A stretch of DNA of 64,000 nucleotides from Delftia tsuruhatensis (GTDB taxonomy: Bacteria; Pseudomonadota; Gammaproteobacteria; Burkholderiales; Burkholderiaceae_C), in the NCBI RefSeq assembly GCF_903815225.1, contig NZ_LR813084.1, positions 3,018,501-3,082,500 of the forward strand, read 5' to 3'. The notes beneath the pieces were generated by a model, which made no database searches, had not been told where the DNA came from, and saw nothing but the letters and a program-made list of their open reading frames with translations. The position numbers were made by a program, and so were the translations under genes. Positions 52,930-61,672 of the stretch are shown here, piece after piece (position 1 is the stretch's first letter; each line of letters starts with the position of its first letter).

Positions 52930-54255
52930 ATGGACAATCCCGGCATGTCTGCTGCTGCTTCACACAACAATGCATCCCGCCCCGTGCTCATTGCCGGCGG
53001 CGGCATCGGTGGCATGGCCACGGCCCTCACGCTGCACCAGATTGGCGTGCCCTGCGTGGTCCTCGAATCGGTGGCGCAGTTGCAGCCGCTGGGCGTGGGC
53101 ATCAATCTGCAACCCAACGCCGTGCGGGAGCTGCATGACCTGGGCTTCGGCAACGATGTGCTGGACACCATCGGCCTGCAGGCGCGGGAATGGGCGCTGG
53201 TCGGCCGCAACGGCAACGAGATCTATGCCGAGCCCCGGGGGCTGGAGGCGGGCTACCGCTGGCCGCAGTACTCGGTGCACCGTGGGCAGCTGCAGATGAT
53301 GCTGTTCGACGCCGTGAAGCAGCGCCTGGGCGAAGGCGCCGTGCGGCTGGGCCAGCGCGTGGCGGGCTACCGGCAGGACGCCGATGGCGTGACGGCGCTC
53401 ATCGACACGCGCGACGGCCAGCGGCTGGAAGTGGCGGGTTCGCTGCTGGTGGCGGCCGATGGCCTGCATTCGGCCGTGCGCGCGCAGATGCATCCCGCGC
53501 AGCCGCCCATCCAGTGGGGCGGGGCCATCATGTGGCGCGGCACCACGCCGGGGGTGCCGGTGCGCACGGGCGCGTCCTTCGTGGGCCTGGGTTCGCTGCG
53601 CCACCGCGTGGTGCTGTACCCCATTACGCCGCCGGACCCGGTCACGGGCCTGGCCACCATCAACTGGATCGCCGAGATCACCGTGGACAACGGCGGGGGC
53701 TGGCAGCAGGGCGACTGGAACCGGCGCGTGGCGCTGCAGGAGTTCATCCACCACTTCGAGGGCTGGAACTACAGCTGGCTGGACGTGCCGGCCATGCTGC
53801 GCGGGGCGCGGGATGTCTTCGAGTACCCCATGATCGACCGCGACCCCGTGCCCACCTGGGTGGATGGGCGCGTGGCGCTGCTGGGCGATGCGGCGCATGT
53901 GATGTACCCGGTGGGCTCCAACGGTGCCAGCCAGGCCATCGTGGACGCCCGCGTGCTGGGCGCCCAGCTCATCGCGCACGGCGTGGGCCCGCAGGCCCTG
54001 CGCGCCTATGACGACAGGCTGTGCAAGGACATCTCGGCGCTGGTGCTGCGCAACCGGGGGGCCGGGCCGTTCGGCCTGCTGGGCCTGGTGGATGAGCGCT
54101 GCGGCGGCGTCTTCGAGCACATCGACGACGTTCTTCCACGCGAGGAGCGCGAGGGCTTCATGGCCCGGTACAAGGCAGCGGCAGGTTTTGCGATCGAGAC
54201 GCTCAATGCCGCAGCTCACACCATTGCGCCGGGGCAGCGTGTGGGAAGAGGCTGA
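52930..54255 (+). CDS. Flavin-dependent monooxygenase (PhzS-like)
   Basis: 441 residues, start ATG 52930 or 52945. FAD site VLIAGGGIGGMATALTL, DG motif LLVAADGLHSAVRAQM, GD motif VALLGDAAHVMYPVGSNGAS. The RGQLQMMLFDAV and GGAIMWRG segments resemble the PhzS / 5-methylphenazine carboxylate hydroxylase subgroup. It probably hydroxylates an aromatic heterocycle with NADH. No regulator or partner adjoins it; both flanks are accessory DNA. Confidence 0.85.
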   Translation: MDNPGMSAAASHNNASRPVLIAGGGIGGMATALTLHQIGVPCVVLESVAQLQPLGVGINLQPNAVRELHDLGFGNDVLDTIGLQAREWALVGRNGNEIYAEPRGLEAGYRWPQYSVHRGQLQMMLFDAVKQRLGEGAVRLGQRVAGYRQDADGVTALIDTRDGQRLEVAGSLLVAADGLHSAVRAQMHPAQPPIQWGGAIMWRGTTPGVPVRTGASFVGLGSLRHRVVLYPITPPDPVTGLATINWIAEITVDNGGGWQQGDWNRRVALQEFIHHFEGWNYSWLDVPAMLRGARDVFEYPMIDRDPVPTWVDGRVALLGDAAHVMYPVGSNGASQAIVDARVLGAQLIAHGVGPQALRAYDDRLCKDISALVLRNRGAGPFGLLGLVDERCGGVFEHIDDVLPREEREGFMARYKAAAGFAIETLNAAAHTIAPGQRVGRG

Positions 54256-54436
54256 GGCGGCATGCTCCTGGCCTGCGCGGCAGTTTGGCGGTTCTTCATT
54301 GGCCTTTGGACAGGTGCCGCTGCGGGAGAAATTTCATTCCGGTGAAATGCTGAAGCAGGTAGAAGAACCTCTCTTCTCGTACCATGTTCATTGCATGTGG
54401 TATATGGACTGCAGCATTTTCTGATGAAAATCAGAT

Positions 54437-54964
54437 CTATGAATTGACGCGAATGTTCTTCTTGATGCATGCCAATTCCAGGCTCTTCTGCTCTTTATGG
54501 AAATAAGCAATGTTGAAAGGCGATTTCCTGTGATTCCCGCGCCCCAAGGAAGGCCATTCCCTGAAGCGACTTATTTCCTCATCGCTGGCAGGGGAGTCAG
54601 AGAAGTCCAGCAAGACCAACACGGCCAGACCATCATGCTTCATCAGTTTCTTTACTTCGTTTGTATTGACGGAAGAAGAGATTGTTGATTTTGCTTTTCC
54701 CTTGTTGCGAACGGCCAATTCAACTGCGACATTCCCAATGAGATAGTCCACACGACCTGTGCCGCTCAACGAGCCCGGAAGAACTGCGGCAGCTTCGGGT
54801 ACGAGTGATTCTCCAAAATATCCTAAAAGGAATGTCCTGACCAACGGTTGCAGTTCTCGCTCTGTGAAGTCTCTCAATCGCAGGCTTTTGCAAAACTCTT
54901 TGCGATGCATCGAAGAAAACAACAGATCAAATGCTTCAATGACTTTTTTGACAGTGACGGCCAT
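54437..54964 (-). CDS. AT-rich orphan protein, possible PD-(D/E)xK-like fold
   Basis: 175 residues from ATG 54964, with AAGGGA upstream (TTG 54985 is an alternative). GC is clearly below the neighbours, suggesting transfer. Central motif GRVDYLIGNVAVELAVRNKG recalls the Asp...Glu-x-Lys strand pair of PD-(D/E)xK nucleases, but the expected Lys is not at the standard spacing, so any nuclease activity is doubtful. The N-terminal region (VKKVIEAFDLLFSSMHRKEF) is helical. No family recognised. Confidence 0.6.
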   Translation of the reverse strand: MAVTVKKVIEAFDLLFSSMHRKEFCKSLRLRDFTERELQPLVRTFLLGYFGESLVPEAAAVLPGSLSGTGRVDYLIGNVAVELAVRNKGKAKSTISSSVNTNEVKKLMKHDGLAVLVLLDFSDSPASDEEISRFREWPSLGRGNHRKSPFNIAYFHKEQKSLELACIKKNIRVNS

Positions 54965-55255
54965 GCCGTAGTCCCTTGAATTCAATGGAGAAGATTTTCG
55001 ATGCCTCCTGGGGGAGTGCTGGCATCTGAGGTCTGAATTTGATGGTATTGACTGTTTTAGCCAACTTTCGGCAGCGTATAGTTTGGGATATCTATCTGCA
55101 TGTCATTGAAATCCTGTTTGTTTTTTGATTTTTGGGCCATGTTAGGCAGTTATTATTTCAGTTAATCTTCATCGCTATCCAGCCACCTGCACCGAACACG
55201 GCGCAATCCGGCAATTCTTTTCCAGCGATATCGAACAGCCTTGCGGCATGCCAGA

Positions 55256-55366
55256 TCATGGAGTTGCGACAGCGGCGGCTGGCTGACGATTGCACATTTT
55301 GCAACACTTTTGGATGCACTGGATTCCGCAGTCCATGTATTCAATGAAATTCTCCAGAGTTGACAT
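55256..55366 (-). CDS. 36-residue Cys-rich micro-ORF
   Basis: MSTLENFIEYMDCGIQCIQK then CCKMCNRQPAAAVATP, stop at 55256-55258. The first ~25 residues match, in the same codon register, the start of a frame in repeat copy A (MSIPPDFIAPPYAGIQCARK CCKM). The five Cys could bind metal. No ribosome site is obvious. It may be a real microprotein or a decayed gene start that moves with the repeat. Confidence 0.3.
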   Translation of the reverse strand: MSTLENFIEYMDCGIQCIQKCCKMCNRQPAAAVATP

Positions 55367-55369
55367 TGG
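55295..55369 (+). repeat. Copy B of a diverged 75-bp repeat
   Basis: Ungapped partner of 52245-52319 in the same orientation, 3.05 kb away. The two bracket the PhzS-like gene and the AT-rich orphan. At ~68% identity they are too diverged to be recent att-site duplications. Confidence 0.6.
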
Positions 55370-55541
55370 TGGTTTTTTCTGGTGAAGCGTTGAATCCGGT
55401 GGATCAGGTCATTTCGCCAGTGATATAGTTCGATGACGGGATCTTTTCGGCCCCATCGTGTAACCGCTGGTTTCGCGTGTATGCTCTCGGTGCTGGCACA
55501 GTCCAGTGCATCGATAAAAAAATTCGGAGGAGAGAGGGCTC

Positions 55542-56078
55542 ATGGGGAAAAAGACCGATATCGTGGACCAATTGGTGGAGTGGGGTCATGCCGTCGTCGA
55601 TGCCCAGGACGATTGGGTCACGTATGCCTATCTGGAATTCAAGGAGCATGGCCGTATCCACAACGTGCAGATCTTCTCCGCGGCGGAGCCGATGTTCGAA
55701 GCCACATTGGGGGAGGCCGGGACCCGGTTCATTTTTTATGAGTTCGCCCATCTGCTCGGGAACAGAAAGACCTGCCGCCTGATGCTGTTCCAGCCGGTGC
55801 AAGGCCCTGCATACAAGCTGGATCTCTATGGGAGCGTGCATCCCGAATATGCCCGGCAGATGTCGCTGGGCAACCTGCTGATGAAGGTCGTGCTGGTGAC
55901 AGGCATCCTCATCGGCCTGATTTCCCTGCCGCTCTTGCTGTTCGGGGTGGGCATCCTGGGCCTGGTTGTCGCTGCGGCGATGATCTGGTTCGCCCGCAAG
56001 GCGCTCGGAAACCTCAACCGCATGCGAGATACCTACAAGTCCGTACTGGACGGATTTCCTGCCGCTGTGGAGCTTTGA
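55542..56078 (+). CDS. Membrane protein with C-terminal hairpin anchor, unknown
   Basis: 178 residues, strong ribosome site GGAGGAGAGAGG. The N-terminal ~110 residues are soluble (VDQLVEWGHAVVDAQDDW; FIFYEFAHLLGNRKTCRLML), followed by two TMs (VVLVTGILIGLISLPLLLFG; GILGLVVAAAMIWF) and a short basic tail. The family is not known to me. It stands alone, convergent with argE. Confidence 0.65.
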   Translation: MGKKTDIVDQLVEWGHAVVDAQDDWVTYAYLEFKEHGRIHNVQIFSAAEPMFEATLGEAGTRFIFYEFAHLLGNRKTCRLMLFQPVQGPAYKLDLYGSVHPEYARQMSLGNLLMKVVLVTGILIGLISLPLLLFGVGILGLVVAAAMIWFARKALGNLNRMRDTYKSVLDGFPAAVEL

Positions 56079-56147
56079 CGATCCGGCCATCCGGCCCTCG
56101 GTCCACGCCAGGCAATTCACCTGGCCGGCCCACCATCGCCTGGATGG

Positions 56148-57364
56148 TCAGGTACCGGCAGCACCCTCGACCGACTGGCTGGCGATCACCTTGCGGAGAA
56201 AGCGCTCGCAACTGGCCAGTTGCTCCAGTTCCACGTACTCATTCGGCTTGTGCGCCTGCTCGATGCTGCCCGGCCCACAGACCACGCTGGGAATGCCTGC
56301 CTGCTGGAACAAACCTGCTTCGGTGCCGTAGGCCACCTTGCGGGTGTCCCTGTCCCGGCGCAGGGCGCGCACGAGCTGGTGAATGGCGGCCTGCTCGGCC
56401 ATGTCCAGCGCGGGCGATGCCGAGATGGGCTCGAAGCGGATACCGGCCTGCGCGTGAATTTTGCGCATGCGGGGCACCAGGCTGCCTTCGGCGTAGTCGC
56501 GGATGCGTTGCAGGATTTGCGCTGCATCGCAGCCGGGCAGGTTCCTGAATTCGAAATCGAAGTCGCATTGGTCGGGCACGGTGTTGAAGGCGATGCCGCC
56601 CCGGATGGTGCCGGTGGAGGCGGTAGTGAACGGCACGTCGAAGGCGTGGTCGTAGGGCCCTTGGGTCTCGAATTCGCGGGCCAAGTCCTGGATATGGCAG
56701 ATCAAGCGCGCGGCATATTCGATGGCGTTGACACCGCGCGGCGTCAGCGAGGAGTGCGCCGCATGGCCTGTGACGCAGCAGCGGTAGGCGTTCATGCCCT
56801 TGTGGGCGACGATGACGCGCATGCTGCTGGGCTCTCCGACGATGCAGCCGTCGGGCCGCAGGCCGCGCTGCTGCAGATCGAGCAGCATGCCCGGCGCGCC
56901 CGCGCAGCCCACCTCTTCGTCATAGGACAGGGCCAGGTGCATGGGCCGCGCCAGCGCCGTCTGGCGCAGCATGGGCACCAGTCCCAGCGCCACGCCGAGA
57001 AAGCCCTTCATGTCGCAGGTGCCACGGCCGTAGAGCCGGCCATTCTTGGTGCTGGGGCAGAAGGGGTCCGTATCCCAGGACTGCCCGTCCACGGGGACCA
57101 CGTCGGTATGGCCGGACAGCACGATGCCGCCCTGGGTGTCGCCATTGGCTGCGGCGAGGGTGGCGAAGAGGTTGGCCTTGCCGCCATCCGCGTTGTAGCT
57201 CAGATGGCAGGTGAAGCCCTCTGAGCGAAGGTGGTCGCGCACCGTCTCGACCAGGCCGAGATTGGAGTTGCGGCTGGTGGTGTCCAGGCTGACCAGGCGC
57301 TGGGTCCAATCCAGGGCGGGCTGCGAGAGGGCGGCGGCGGGGTGGGGGGGGCCGGGGTGGTCAT
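56148..57364 (-). pseudogene. argE: Acetylornithine deacetylase (ArgE/M20), frame broken at poly-C
   Basis: From 57242 down to 56148, the M20 zinc peptidase is intact: GIVLSGHTDVVPVDGQSW, GRGTCDMKGFLGVAL, SYDEEVGCAGAPGML, GEPSSMRVIVAHKG. The N-terminal segment LSQPALDWTQRLVSLDTTSR is in the same frame, but the only ATG with a good ribosome site (57362-57364, AGGAG 8 nt before) is out of frame. The two are separated by C8 in coding sense (57344-57351). One more C yields a 405-residue ArgE of normal length. It is a pseudogene, an on/off tract or a sequencing error. ArgE releases ornithine in arginine synthesis or acts on other N-acyl amino acids. Confidence 0.75.
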
Positions 57365-57417
57365 GGGTAATCTCCTGTGGGTGGTTGCCGGTCTGGGGCC
57401 TGCCTGCGAAACAGCGT

Positions 57418-58755
57418 TCAGATGTGGAATGCCTGCGCGATCATTGCCGCGCCGAGAAAGGTGCCGGCATTGGCGGCGAACGAGACGAGGACGATGCGCC
57501 AGCCGAGCTGTCGGAAGGCCGGGATGTCCTTGGCGATGGACAGGCCAGCGAAGGCCAGCATGGGAGTGGTGAAGCCAAGGAAGCTGTTGAAGCTGCTCAA
57601 TTCGGTGACCTGGGCCGCCCAGGGGGACAGCGGGGACACCATGAACATCGCCACGACGGAGACCGTGCAGACGGCGGGGATCTTGCGCCGCGTCAGCGCG
57701 CACAGCAACTCTCCCGCCAGCGTCGCGCCCAGCAGGATGGCCATGCCCGGCAGGGCCTGCAGCGGGCTGGCGCCGCGCGACATCCAGTCGCATGCCATGG
57801 CCAACAGCGCCGTGAGCCCCCAGGCAACCAGCTTGCCCCGAAAGCCGAGCCGGGGGATCGCTTCCGGGACGGTGTCCCGCACGGCCGTGGAGGGCGTTTC
57901 GGCTGGGGGCGCTGCATTCTTGCGGTTGCGCCCGATCAGCGGTTCGAGCAGGCGGTAGCCCCAGACTGCCATCGGCAGGGACAGGAACAGCGTGAAATAG
58001 GTGCCTATGGTGGTCGTGAGCAGGTTGCTGGCGGCGGCGAAGGTCATCACGGATTTCGCCATTTCGGGGGCCTGCTGCGCAGCGATTGCGCCCGCGGCAG
58101 CGGCCATCATGGAGCCCGAGCCCATGCCCGCCCCCATGGCAAGGGCCAGCGGGTGGAAGATGCCCAGGCTGGCCACGTAGCCCGCGAAGACGGCGATGAA
58201 GACGCTGCCGAAGATGGTTCCGGTCAGGTATTCGGCCATGACGCCCCTGCCTTCGGGGGAGTTGAGGCCGTACTTTTCGCCGATGATGGCCAGGCTGGGT
58301 TCACGGCCGACGGAGAAGGTGGCTCCTATGGCTTCACGCTTGATGCCCAGCAACAGCGCCAACGGCAGGCCCAGCACGATCGTCCCGACGAAGTGCCCCA
58401 GCTCCTGGAAGGCCAGTGCCCAGCCTGCCTTGGCGATTTCGGGCAGGGCCGTGCCCACCATCAGCCCCAGCTTGGCGACGAACAGCAGCAGCGCGGGCTG
58501 CAGGATGGCGGCCGCATAGAACTGGGTCTTCACGTCCAGGCGCTGCAGGCCGCGGCCCCGCGCTCCGATCATGCCCAGGGCCGTACCCAGCAGCAGCGCC
58601 CAGATCATGGGCAGCAGCACCACCTTGCCAGGCCCCAGGGGCAGGCGGAAGGTGCCTATGAGTTCGGCCACCAGCACGATGGCGGCGGCCACGACGAACA
58701 GCCGCAGCCGGGTCGGCAGGCTGGGAAGGCCGGCGTTTTCAGCGGGGATACCCAT
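57418..58755 (-). CDS. DUF3100-family membrane protein
   Basis: 445 residues with about 11 hydrophobic segments in two halves (e.g. LRLFVVAAAIVLVAELIGTF; LALAMGAGMGSGSMMAAAAG; VCTVSVVAMFMVSPLSPW). DUF3100 proteins are putative transporters often found beside amidohydrolases. The deacetylase gene lies 54 bp downstream on the same strand, suggesting uptake of an N-acyl amino acid substrate for it. CAGGAGAC precedes the ATG. Divergent from a LysR gene. Confidence 0.82.
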   Translation of the reverse strand: MGIPAENAGLPSLPTRLRLFVVAAAIVLVAELIGTFRLPLGPGKVVLLPMIWALLLGTALGMIGARGRGLQRLDVKTQFYAAAILQPALLLFVAKLGLMVGTALPEIAKAGWALAFQELGHFVGTIVLGLPLALLLGIKREAIGATFSVGREPSLAIIGEKYGLNSPEGRGVMAEYLTGTIFGSVFIAVFAGYVASLGIFHPLALAMGAGMGSGSMMAAAAGAIAAQQAPEMAKSVMTFAAASNLLTTTIGTYFTLFLSLPMAVWGYRLLEPLIGRNRKNAAPPAETPSTAVRDTVPEAIPRLGFRGKLVAWGLTALLAMACDWMSRGASPLQALPGMAILLGATLAGELLCALTRRKIPAVCTVSVVAMFMVSPLSPWAAQVTELSSFNSFLGFTTPMLAFAGLSIAKDIPAFRQLGWRIVLVSFAANAGTFLGAAMIAQAFHI

Positions 58756-58867
58756 GTCTCTTGTCTCCTGTTCCCGAGGCAGGCCCCGGGCTTTTTATTG
58801 CCTGAAGATCAATCAGCGGTTCAAATTTGCATGAAAGCTATCAATGGGTAAATGGATTAATATGAAA

Positions 58868-58882
58868 TCAATCATTGATTGA
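58868..58882. promoter_or_regulatory. TCAATCA-T-TGATTGA operator-like palindrome
   Basis: Perfect 7-bp inverted repeat around one base, midway between the divergent DUF3100 gene and the LysR gene (26 bp before its ATG). It is AT-rich, with the typical spacing of a LysR autoregulatory site. Confidence 0.55.
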
Positions 58883-58907
58883 TGCTCAACTGCAAGGCAC
58901 TCGCACC

Positions 58908-59795
58908 ATGCCCGCTTCACTGCGCCTTCCCCCGCTGTCCGCGCTGCGCGCCTTCGAAGCCACGGTGCGCTGCGGCAGCGTCAGCAAGGCCGCGAGGGAA
59001 CTGCATCTGACCGACGGCGCCGTGAGCCGGGCGGTGCGCGAGCTGGAGGCCAGCGTGGGTTTCGCGCTGTTCGAGCGCGCCCACCGCGCAGTGCAGCCCA
59101 CGCCGGCGGCAAGGATGCTGGCCAAGGATGTGCAGGGCGCGCTGGAACGCCTGCATGACGCGCTGGCGCGGGCCCGGCGCAGCGGCCGTCTGGATCGGCC
59201 GTTGGTGTTGTCCTGCGAGCCGACCCTGCTGATGCGCTGGCTCATCCCCCGCCTGGGCGATTTGCAGGACGCGCTGGGTGCGGACCGTGAATTGCGTCTG
59301 GTCGCCGCCGGTGGCCGGGTGGCGTTCGCGCGGGAGGGCATTGACCTGGCGATTCGCCGCGCCGACTTTCCCATCTCCGATGATGTGCGCGCCGAAGCCT
59401 TCCTGGACGAGCGCGTGGGGCCCGTGTGCAGGACCGAGCTGGCTCCGGCGCTGGCCGGCCCGGGCCCGGTCACCGGTGTGCTGCTGCATGCCCAGACGCG
59501 GCCAGAGGCCTGGGCACAGTGGGCGCAGGCCGCCGGGGTGCGTCTGCAGCCCGCGCGCGAACTGCGCTTCGAGCATTTCTACCTGAGCCTTCAGGCCGCA
59601 ACGGCCGGCGCGGGCATCGCCATCGGCCCGATCGCGCTGGTGGCCGACGACATCGCCAACGGTGTGCTGTGTGCTCCCCGGGGCTTTGTCGCCGATGGCA
59701 CGTGCTACGTTCTGCTGGCGCCCGCAGGCGACCATGATGCCGGCACCTTCGACGCCGTGCTGTCGTGGCTGCGATCGAGCCTGGGCAGGCTGTGA
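58908..59795 (+). CDS. LysR-family regulator (GcvA-like)
   Basis: 295 residues from ATG 58908 (MPASLRLPPLSALRAFEA). HTH AARELHLTDGAVSRAVREL, effector domain VLSCEPTLLMRWLIPRLGDL. Closely similar in layout to the regulator at 33273. It likely controls the divergent DUF3100-argE pair through the palindrome at 58868. Confidence 0.92.
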   Translation: MPASLRLPPLSALRAFEATVRCGSVSKAARELHLTDGAVSRAVRELEASVGFALFERAHRAVQPTPAARMLAKDVQGALERLHDALARARRSGRLDRPLVLSCEPTLLMRWLIPRLGDLQDALGADRELRLVAAGGRVAFAREGIDLAIRRADFPISDDVRAEAFLDERVGPVCRTELAPALAGPGPVTGVLLHAQTRPEAWAQWAQAAGVRLQPARELRFEHFYLSLQAATAGAGIAIGPIALVADDIANGVLCAPRGFVADGTCYVLLAPAGDHDAGTFDAVLSWLRSSLGRL

Positions 59796-60269
59796 TCCCC
59801 GTGCAGCATTCCGTGGGGGTATGAACAACCCCTTGATTCCGGGGGCGCTCAGCGGTCAGGGAGATCGGCTGCGGTCGAAGAAGGCCCCCGTCTCCGGGTT
59901 CCTTGGCGTGACCGGCTCGCGCGCCGGCGTTCAGTGTTCCGAGCGTGTCACGCTGGAGATGGTCAAGGCGGCCAGGCCTCGGCAGTGGCGTTGGCTGCCG
60001 GTGCGATGCCGCCGCACGATCTGGCGCTGTCCGATGAGCTGTGCCGGTGCATGGCACAGCTGGCTTGGCTGGAGTGATGTGGTCGAGGGAAAAAGGCATG
60101 GTTTCCACACAGCTGGCAATTGCATCGGACTGCATGCAGCCATGGGATCGGGGAGGCGTCGAGGCTGTAGGACGTGCGCGGGGTGGCTGGTGCGTCCTGG
60201 GACCACGCCGGGAGTTGGTGAGTCCGTGCTGTGATGGCAGCTTGTCCACTCAACGCACAGGAGAAACGC
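59796..60269. other. 474-bp intergenic region, no gene recognised
   Basis: Open frames here have unlikely composition and no ribosome site. The last 15 bp hold the AGGAG of the OsmC gene. No repeats or terminator seen. Confidence 0.4.
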
Positions 60270-60707
60270 ATGTCCGAGAAAACCGCTTCCGTCCATTGGG
60301 AAGGTGCAGGCAAGACAGGCCAGGGCCGCATCAGTACCGAAACCGGCGCGCTCAAGGACCATTCCTATGGCTTCGGCAGCCGCTTCGGGGATGACCGCAA
60401 GGGGACCAATCCCGAGGAGATCGTGGGCGCCGCGCATGCCGCCTGCTTCACAATGGCCTTTGCCTTCGCCTGCGAGAAGGCCGGCATCGCCACCGAGATG
60501 CTGGACACCACGGCCAAGGTGAGGCTGGCCAAGGATGGCGAGGGCTTCAGGATCGACCGCATCGCCCTGACGCTGCAGGCCAGGGTGCCCGGCATCGACG
60601 AGGCGCAGTTCCAGCAGATCGCGCAGGAGGCCAAGTCCCAGTGCCCGCTGTCCAAGGCCTTGGCAGGCGTGCCCGAGGTGACGCTGGTGGCCACGCTGCG
60701 GCAGTAG
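60270..60707 (+). CDS. OsmC/Ohr-family peroxidase
   Basis: 145 residues from ATG 60270, with AGGAG upstream. The two active-site cysteines are in HAACFTMAFAFAC and KSQCPLSKALAGV; the Cys, together with the N-terminal Arg/Glu region (TGALKDHSYGFGSRFG), marks an OsmC-type thiol peroxidase that reduces organic hydroperoxides. Monocistronic. Confidence 0.93.
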   Translation: MSEKTASVHWEGAGKTGQGRISTETGALKDHSYGFGSRFGDDRKGTNPEEIVGAAHAACFTMAFAFACEKAGIATEMLDTTAKVRLAKDGEGFRIDRIALTLQARVPGIDEAQFQQIAQEAKSQCPLSKALAGVPEVTLVATLRQ

Positions 60708-60814
60708 GTGCCGGGTCCTGGGCGGTGCATGGCATATGGGGCAGCCGCTGGAGTTCAGGCTCGCGACGTTTCCCGTCCATCTCTCGCGTGGCGGCGGTCG
60801 CTTGCCCCGGCGAC

Positions 60815-61630
60815 TCAGGGCAAGGCCGTGAAGCCCTTGCCGCAATCGCCGCAGACCAGGTTCAACCCCGGCTTGCCCCAGACATTGACGGGCGCGACAC
60901 ATCCGCCGCAGCTGTACTTGAGGCGCAGGGACCTGTTGACCGGCTGCACGGTGGTCTCGCCCGTGGCCGAGCCCGGCACCGCCACGGACTGTCCCACGGG
61001 CCGCACGGCCTCGGCCAGGGCCGGCACGGCCGACATGGGCGGCTGGGTGCCCTGCATGCCCTGGATCTGCGTGGCCATGCTCCACTGGCCCGTGACCACA
61101 TGCTCGATGGCGGGAAAGCGGTCGTACCAGCTGAGCTGGAAGCGGGTGGTCAGCAAGGCCTCGCAGGCCGCGAGAAACGGGCCGCCCGCGATGGCGTAGT
61201 CGGCCATCATGTCGCCCGTGCGCCGCCCGCCCGGCCGGCCCGTGGACGACGGCATGAGGCCCAGCGATTCCAGCTTGTCCGCCCATTCCTCGTTGTGATA
61301 GCGCGCCCGGCCCGGCGTGCCGAAGTGGTGCTGCCACAGATGCGTCATCTCATGCACCAGGGTCTGCAGCGTCTCGATGATGGGCACGGCCGCGAAATAG
61401 GCAGGGTTCAGCGCGATCTCGTCCGTGGTGCTGCCGTCCAGCGAGGCAAAGCGCGCGGCCGAGAAATAGCCGCAGGTGCGCTTTTCGCGCTGCAGCGTGA
61501 TCAGACAGTGGGGGAGGGTGTCGCAGAACAGGCGATGGTTGAAGTGTTCGTAGGCCTGCTGCAGCTCGGCATAGGTTTCACGGGTGGGAGCGTTGCGGAT
61601 GACGGCTGGAGGCATTGCTGGATTGTGCAA
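60815..61630 (-). CDS. SprT-like zinc metalloprotease with C-terminal zinc ribbon
   Basis: 271 residues. Zinc-protease site LVHEMTHLWQHHFG near residue 90, family lead-in AYEHFNHRLFCDTLP, and a C-terminal CGGC...CGDC ribbon (SCGGCVAPVNVWGKPGLNLVC). SprT-like enzymes act on DNA-protein crosslinks or are of unknown substrate. Start: TTG 61630 lies ~10 nt after GGAGGAGG, ideal spacing; ATG 61615 (MPPAVIRN) lacks a ribosome site. A central Pro/Val-rich linker separates the protease and ribbon. Confidence 0.85.
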   Translation of the reverse strand: MHNPAMPPAVIRNAPTRETYAELQQAYEHFNHRLFCDTLPHCLITLQREKRTCGYFSAARFASLDGSTTDEIALNPAYFAAVPIIETLQTLVHEMTHLWQHHFGTPGRARYHNEEWADKLESLGLMPSSTGRPGGRRTGDMMADYAIAGGPFLAACEALLTTRFQLSWYDRFPAIEHVVTGQWSMATQIQGMQGTQPPMSAVPALAEAVRPVGQSVAVPGSATGETTVQPVNRSLRLKYSCGGCVAPVNVWGKPGLNLVCGDCGKGFTALP

Positions 61631-61672
61631 TACAACGATGCCTCCTCCGGAACAGGCCTGGCACAGGCCAGG

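Larger units (their letters stand above)
54986..55541. other. 556-bp AT-leaning intergenic region with repeat copy B
   Basis: Contains the 75-bp repeat copy (55295-55369), a 36-codon minus-strand ORF and the leader of the membrane protein at 55542. AT-rich stretch 55030-55160. No other gene or terminator seen. Confidence 0.4.

Noticed and set aside
52245..55369. The 75-bp repeats as att sites of an integrated element
   Set aside because: They are only ~68% identical, no integrase or tRNA lies nearby, and conservation follows codon phase.
56148..57242. GTG at 57242 as the true argE start
   Set aside because: It would delete ~40 conserved N-terminal residues that are present in the same frame upstream, and it has no ribosome site; the AGGAG-preceded ATG at 57364 is the ancestral start.
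59662..60234. 190-codon plus-strand frame between LysR and OsmC genes
   Set aside because: Overlaps the LysR 3' end out of frame, has Arg/Cys/Trp-rich random composition and no ribosome site.
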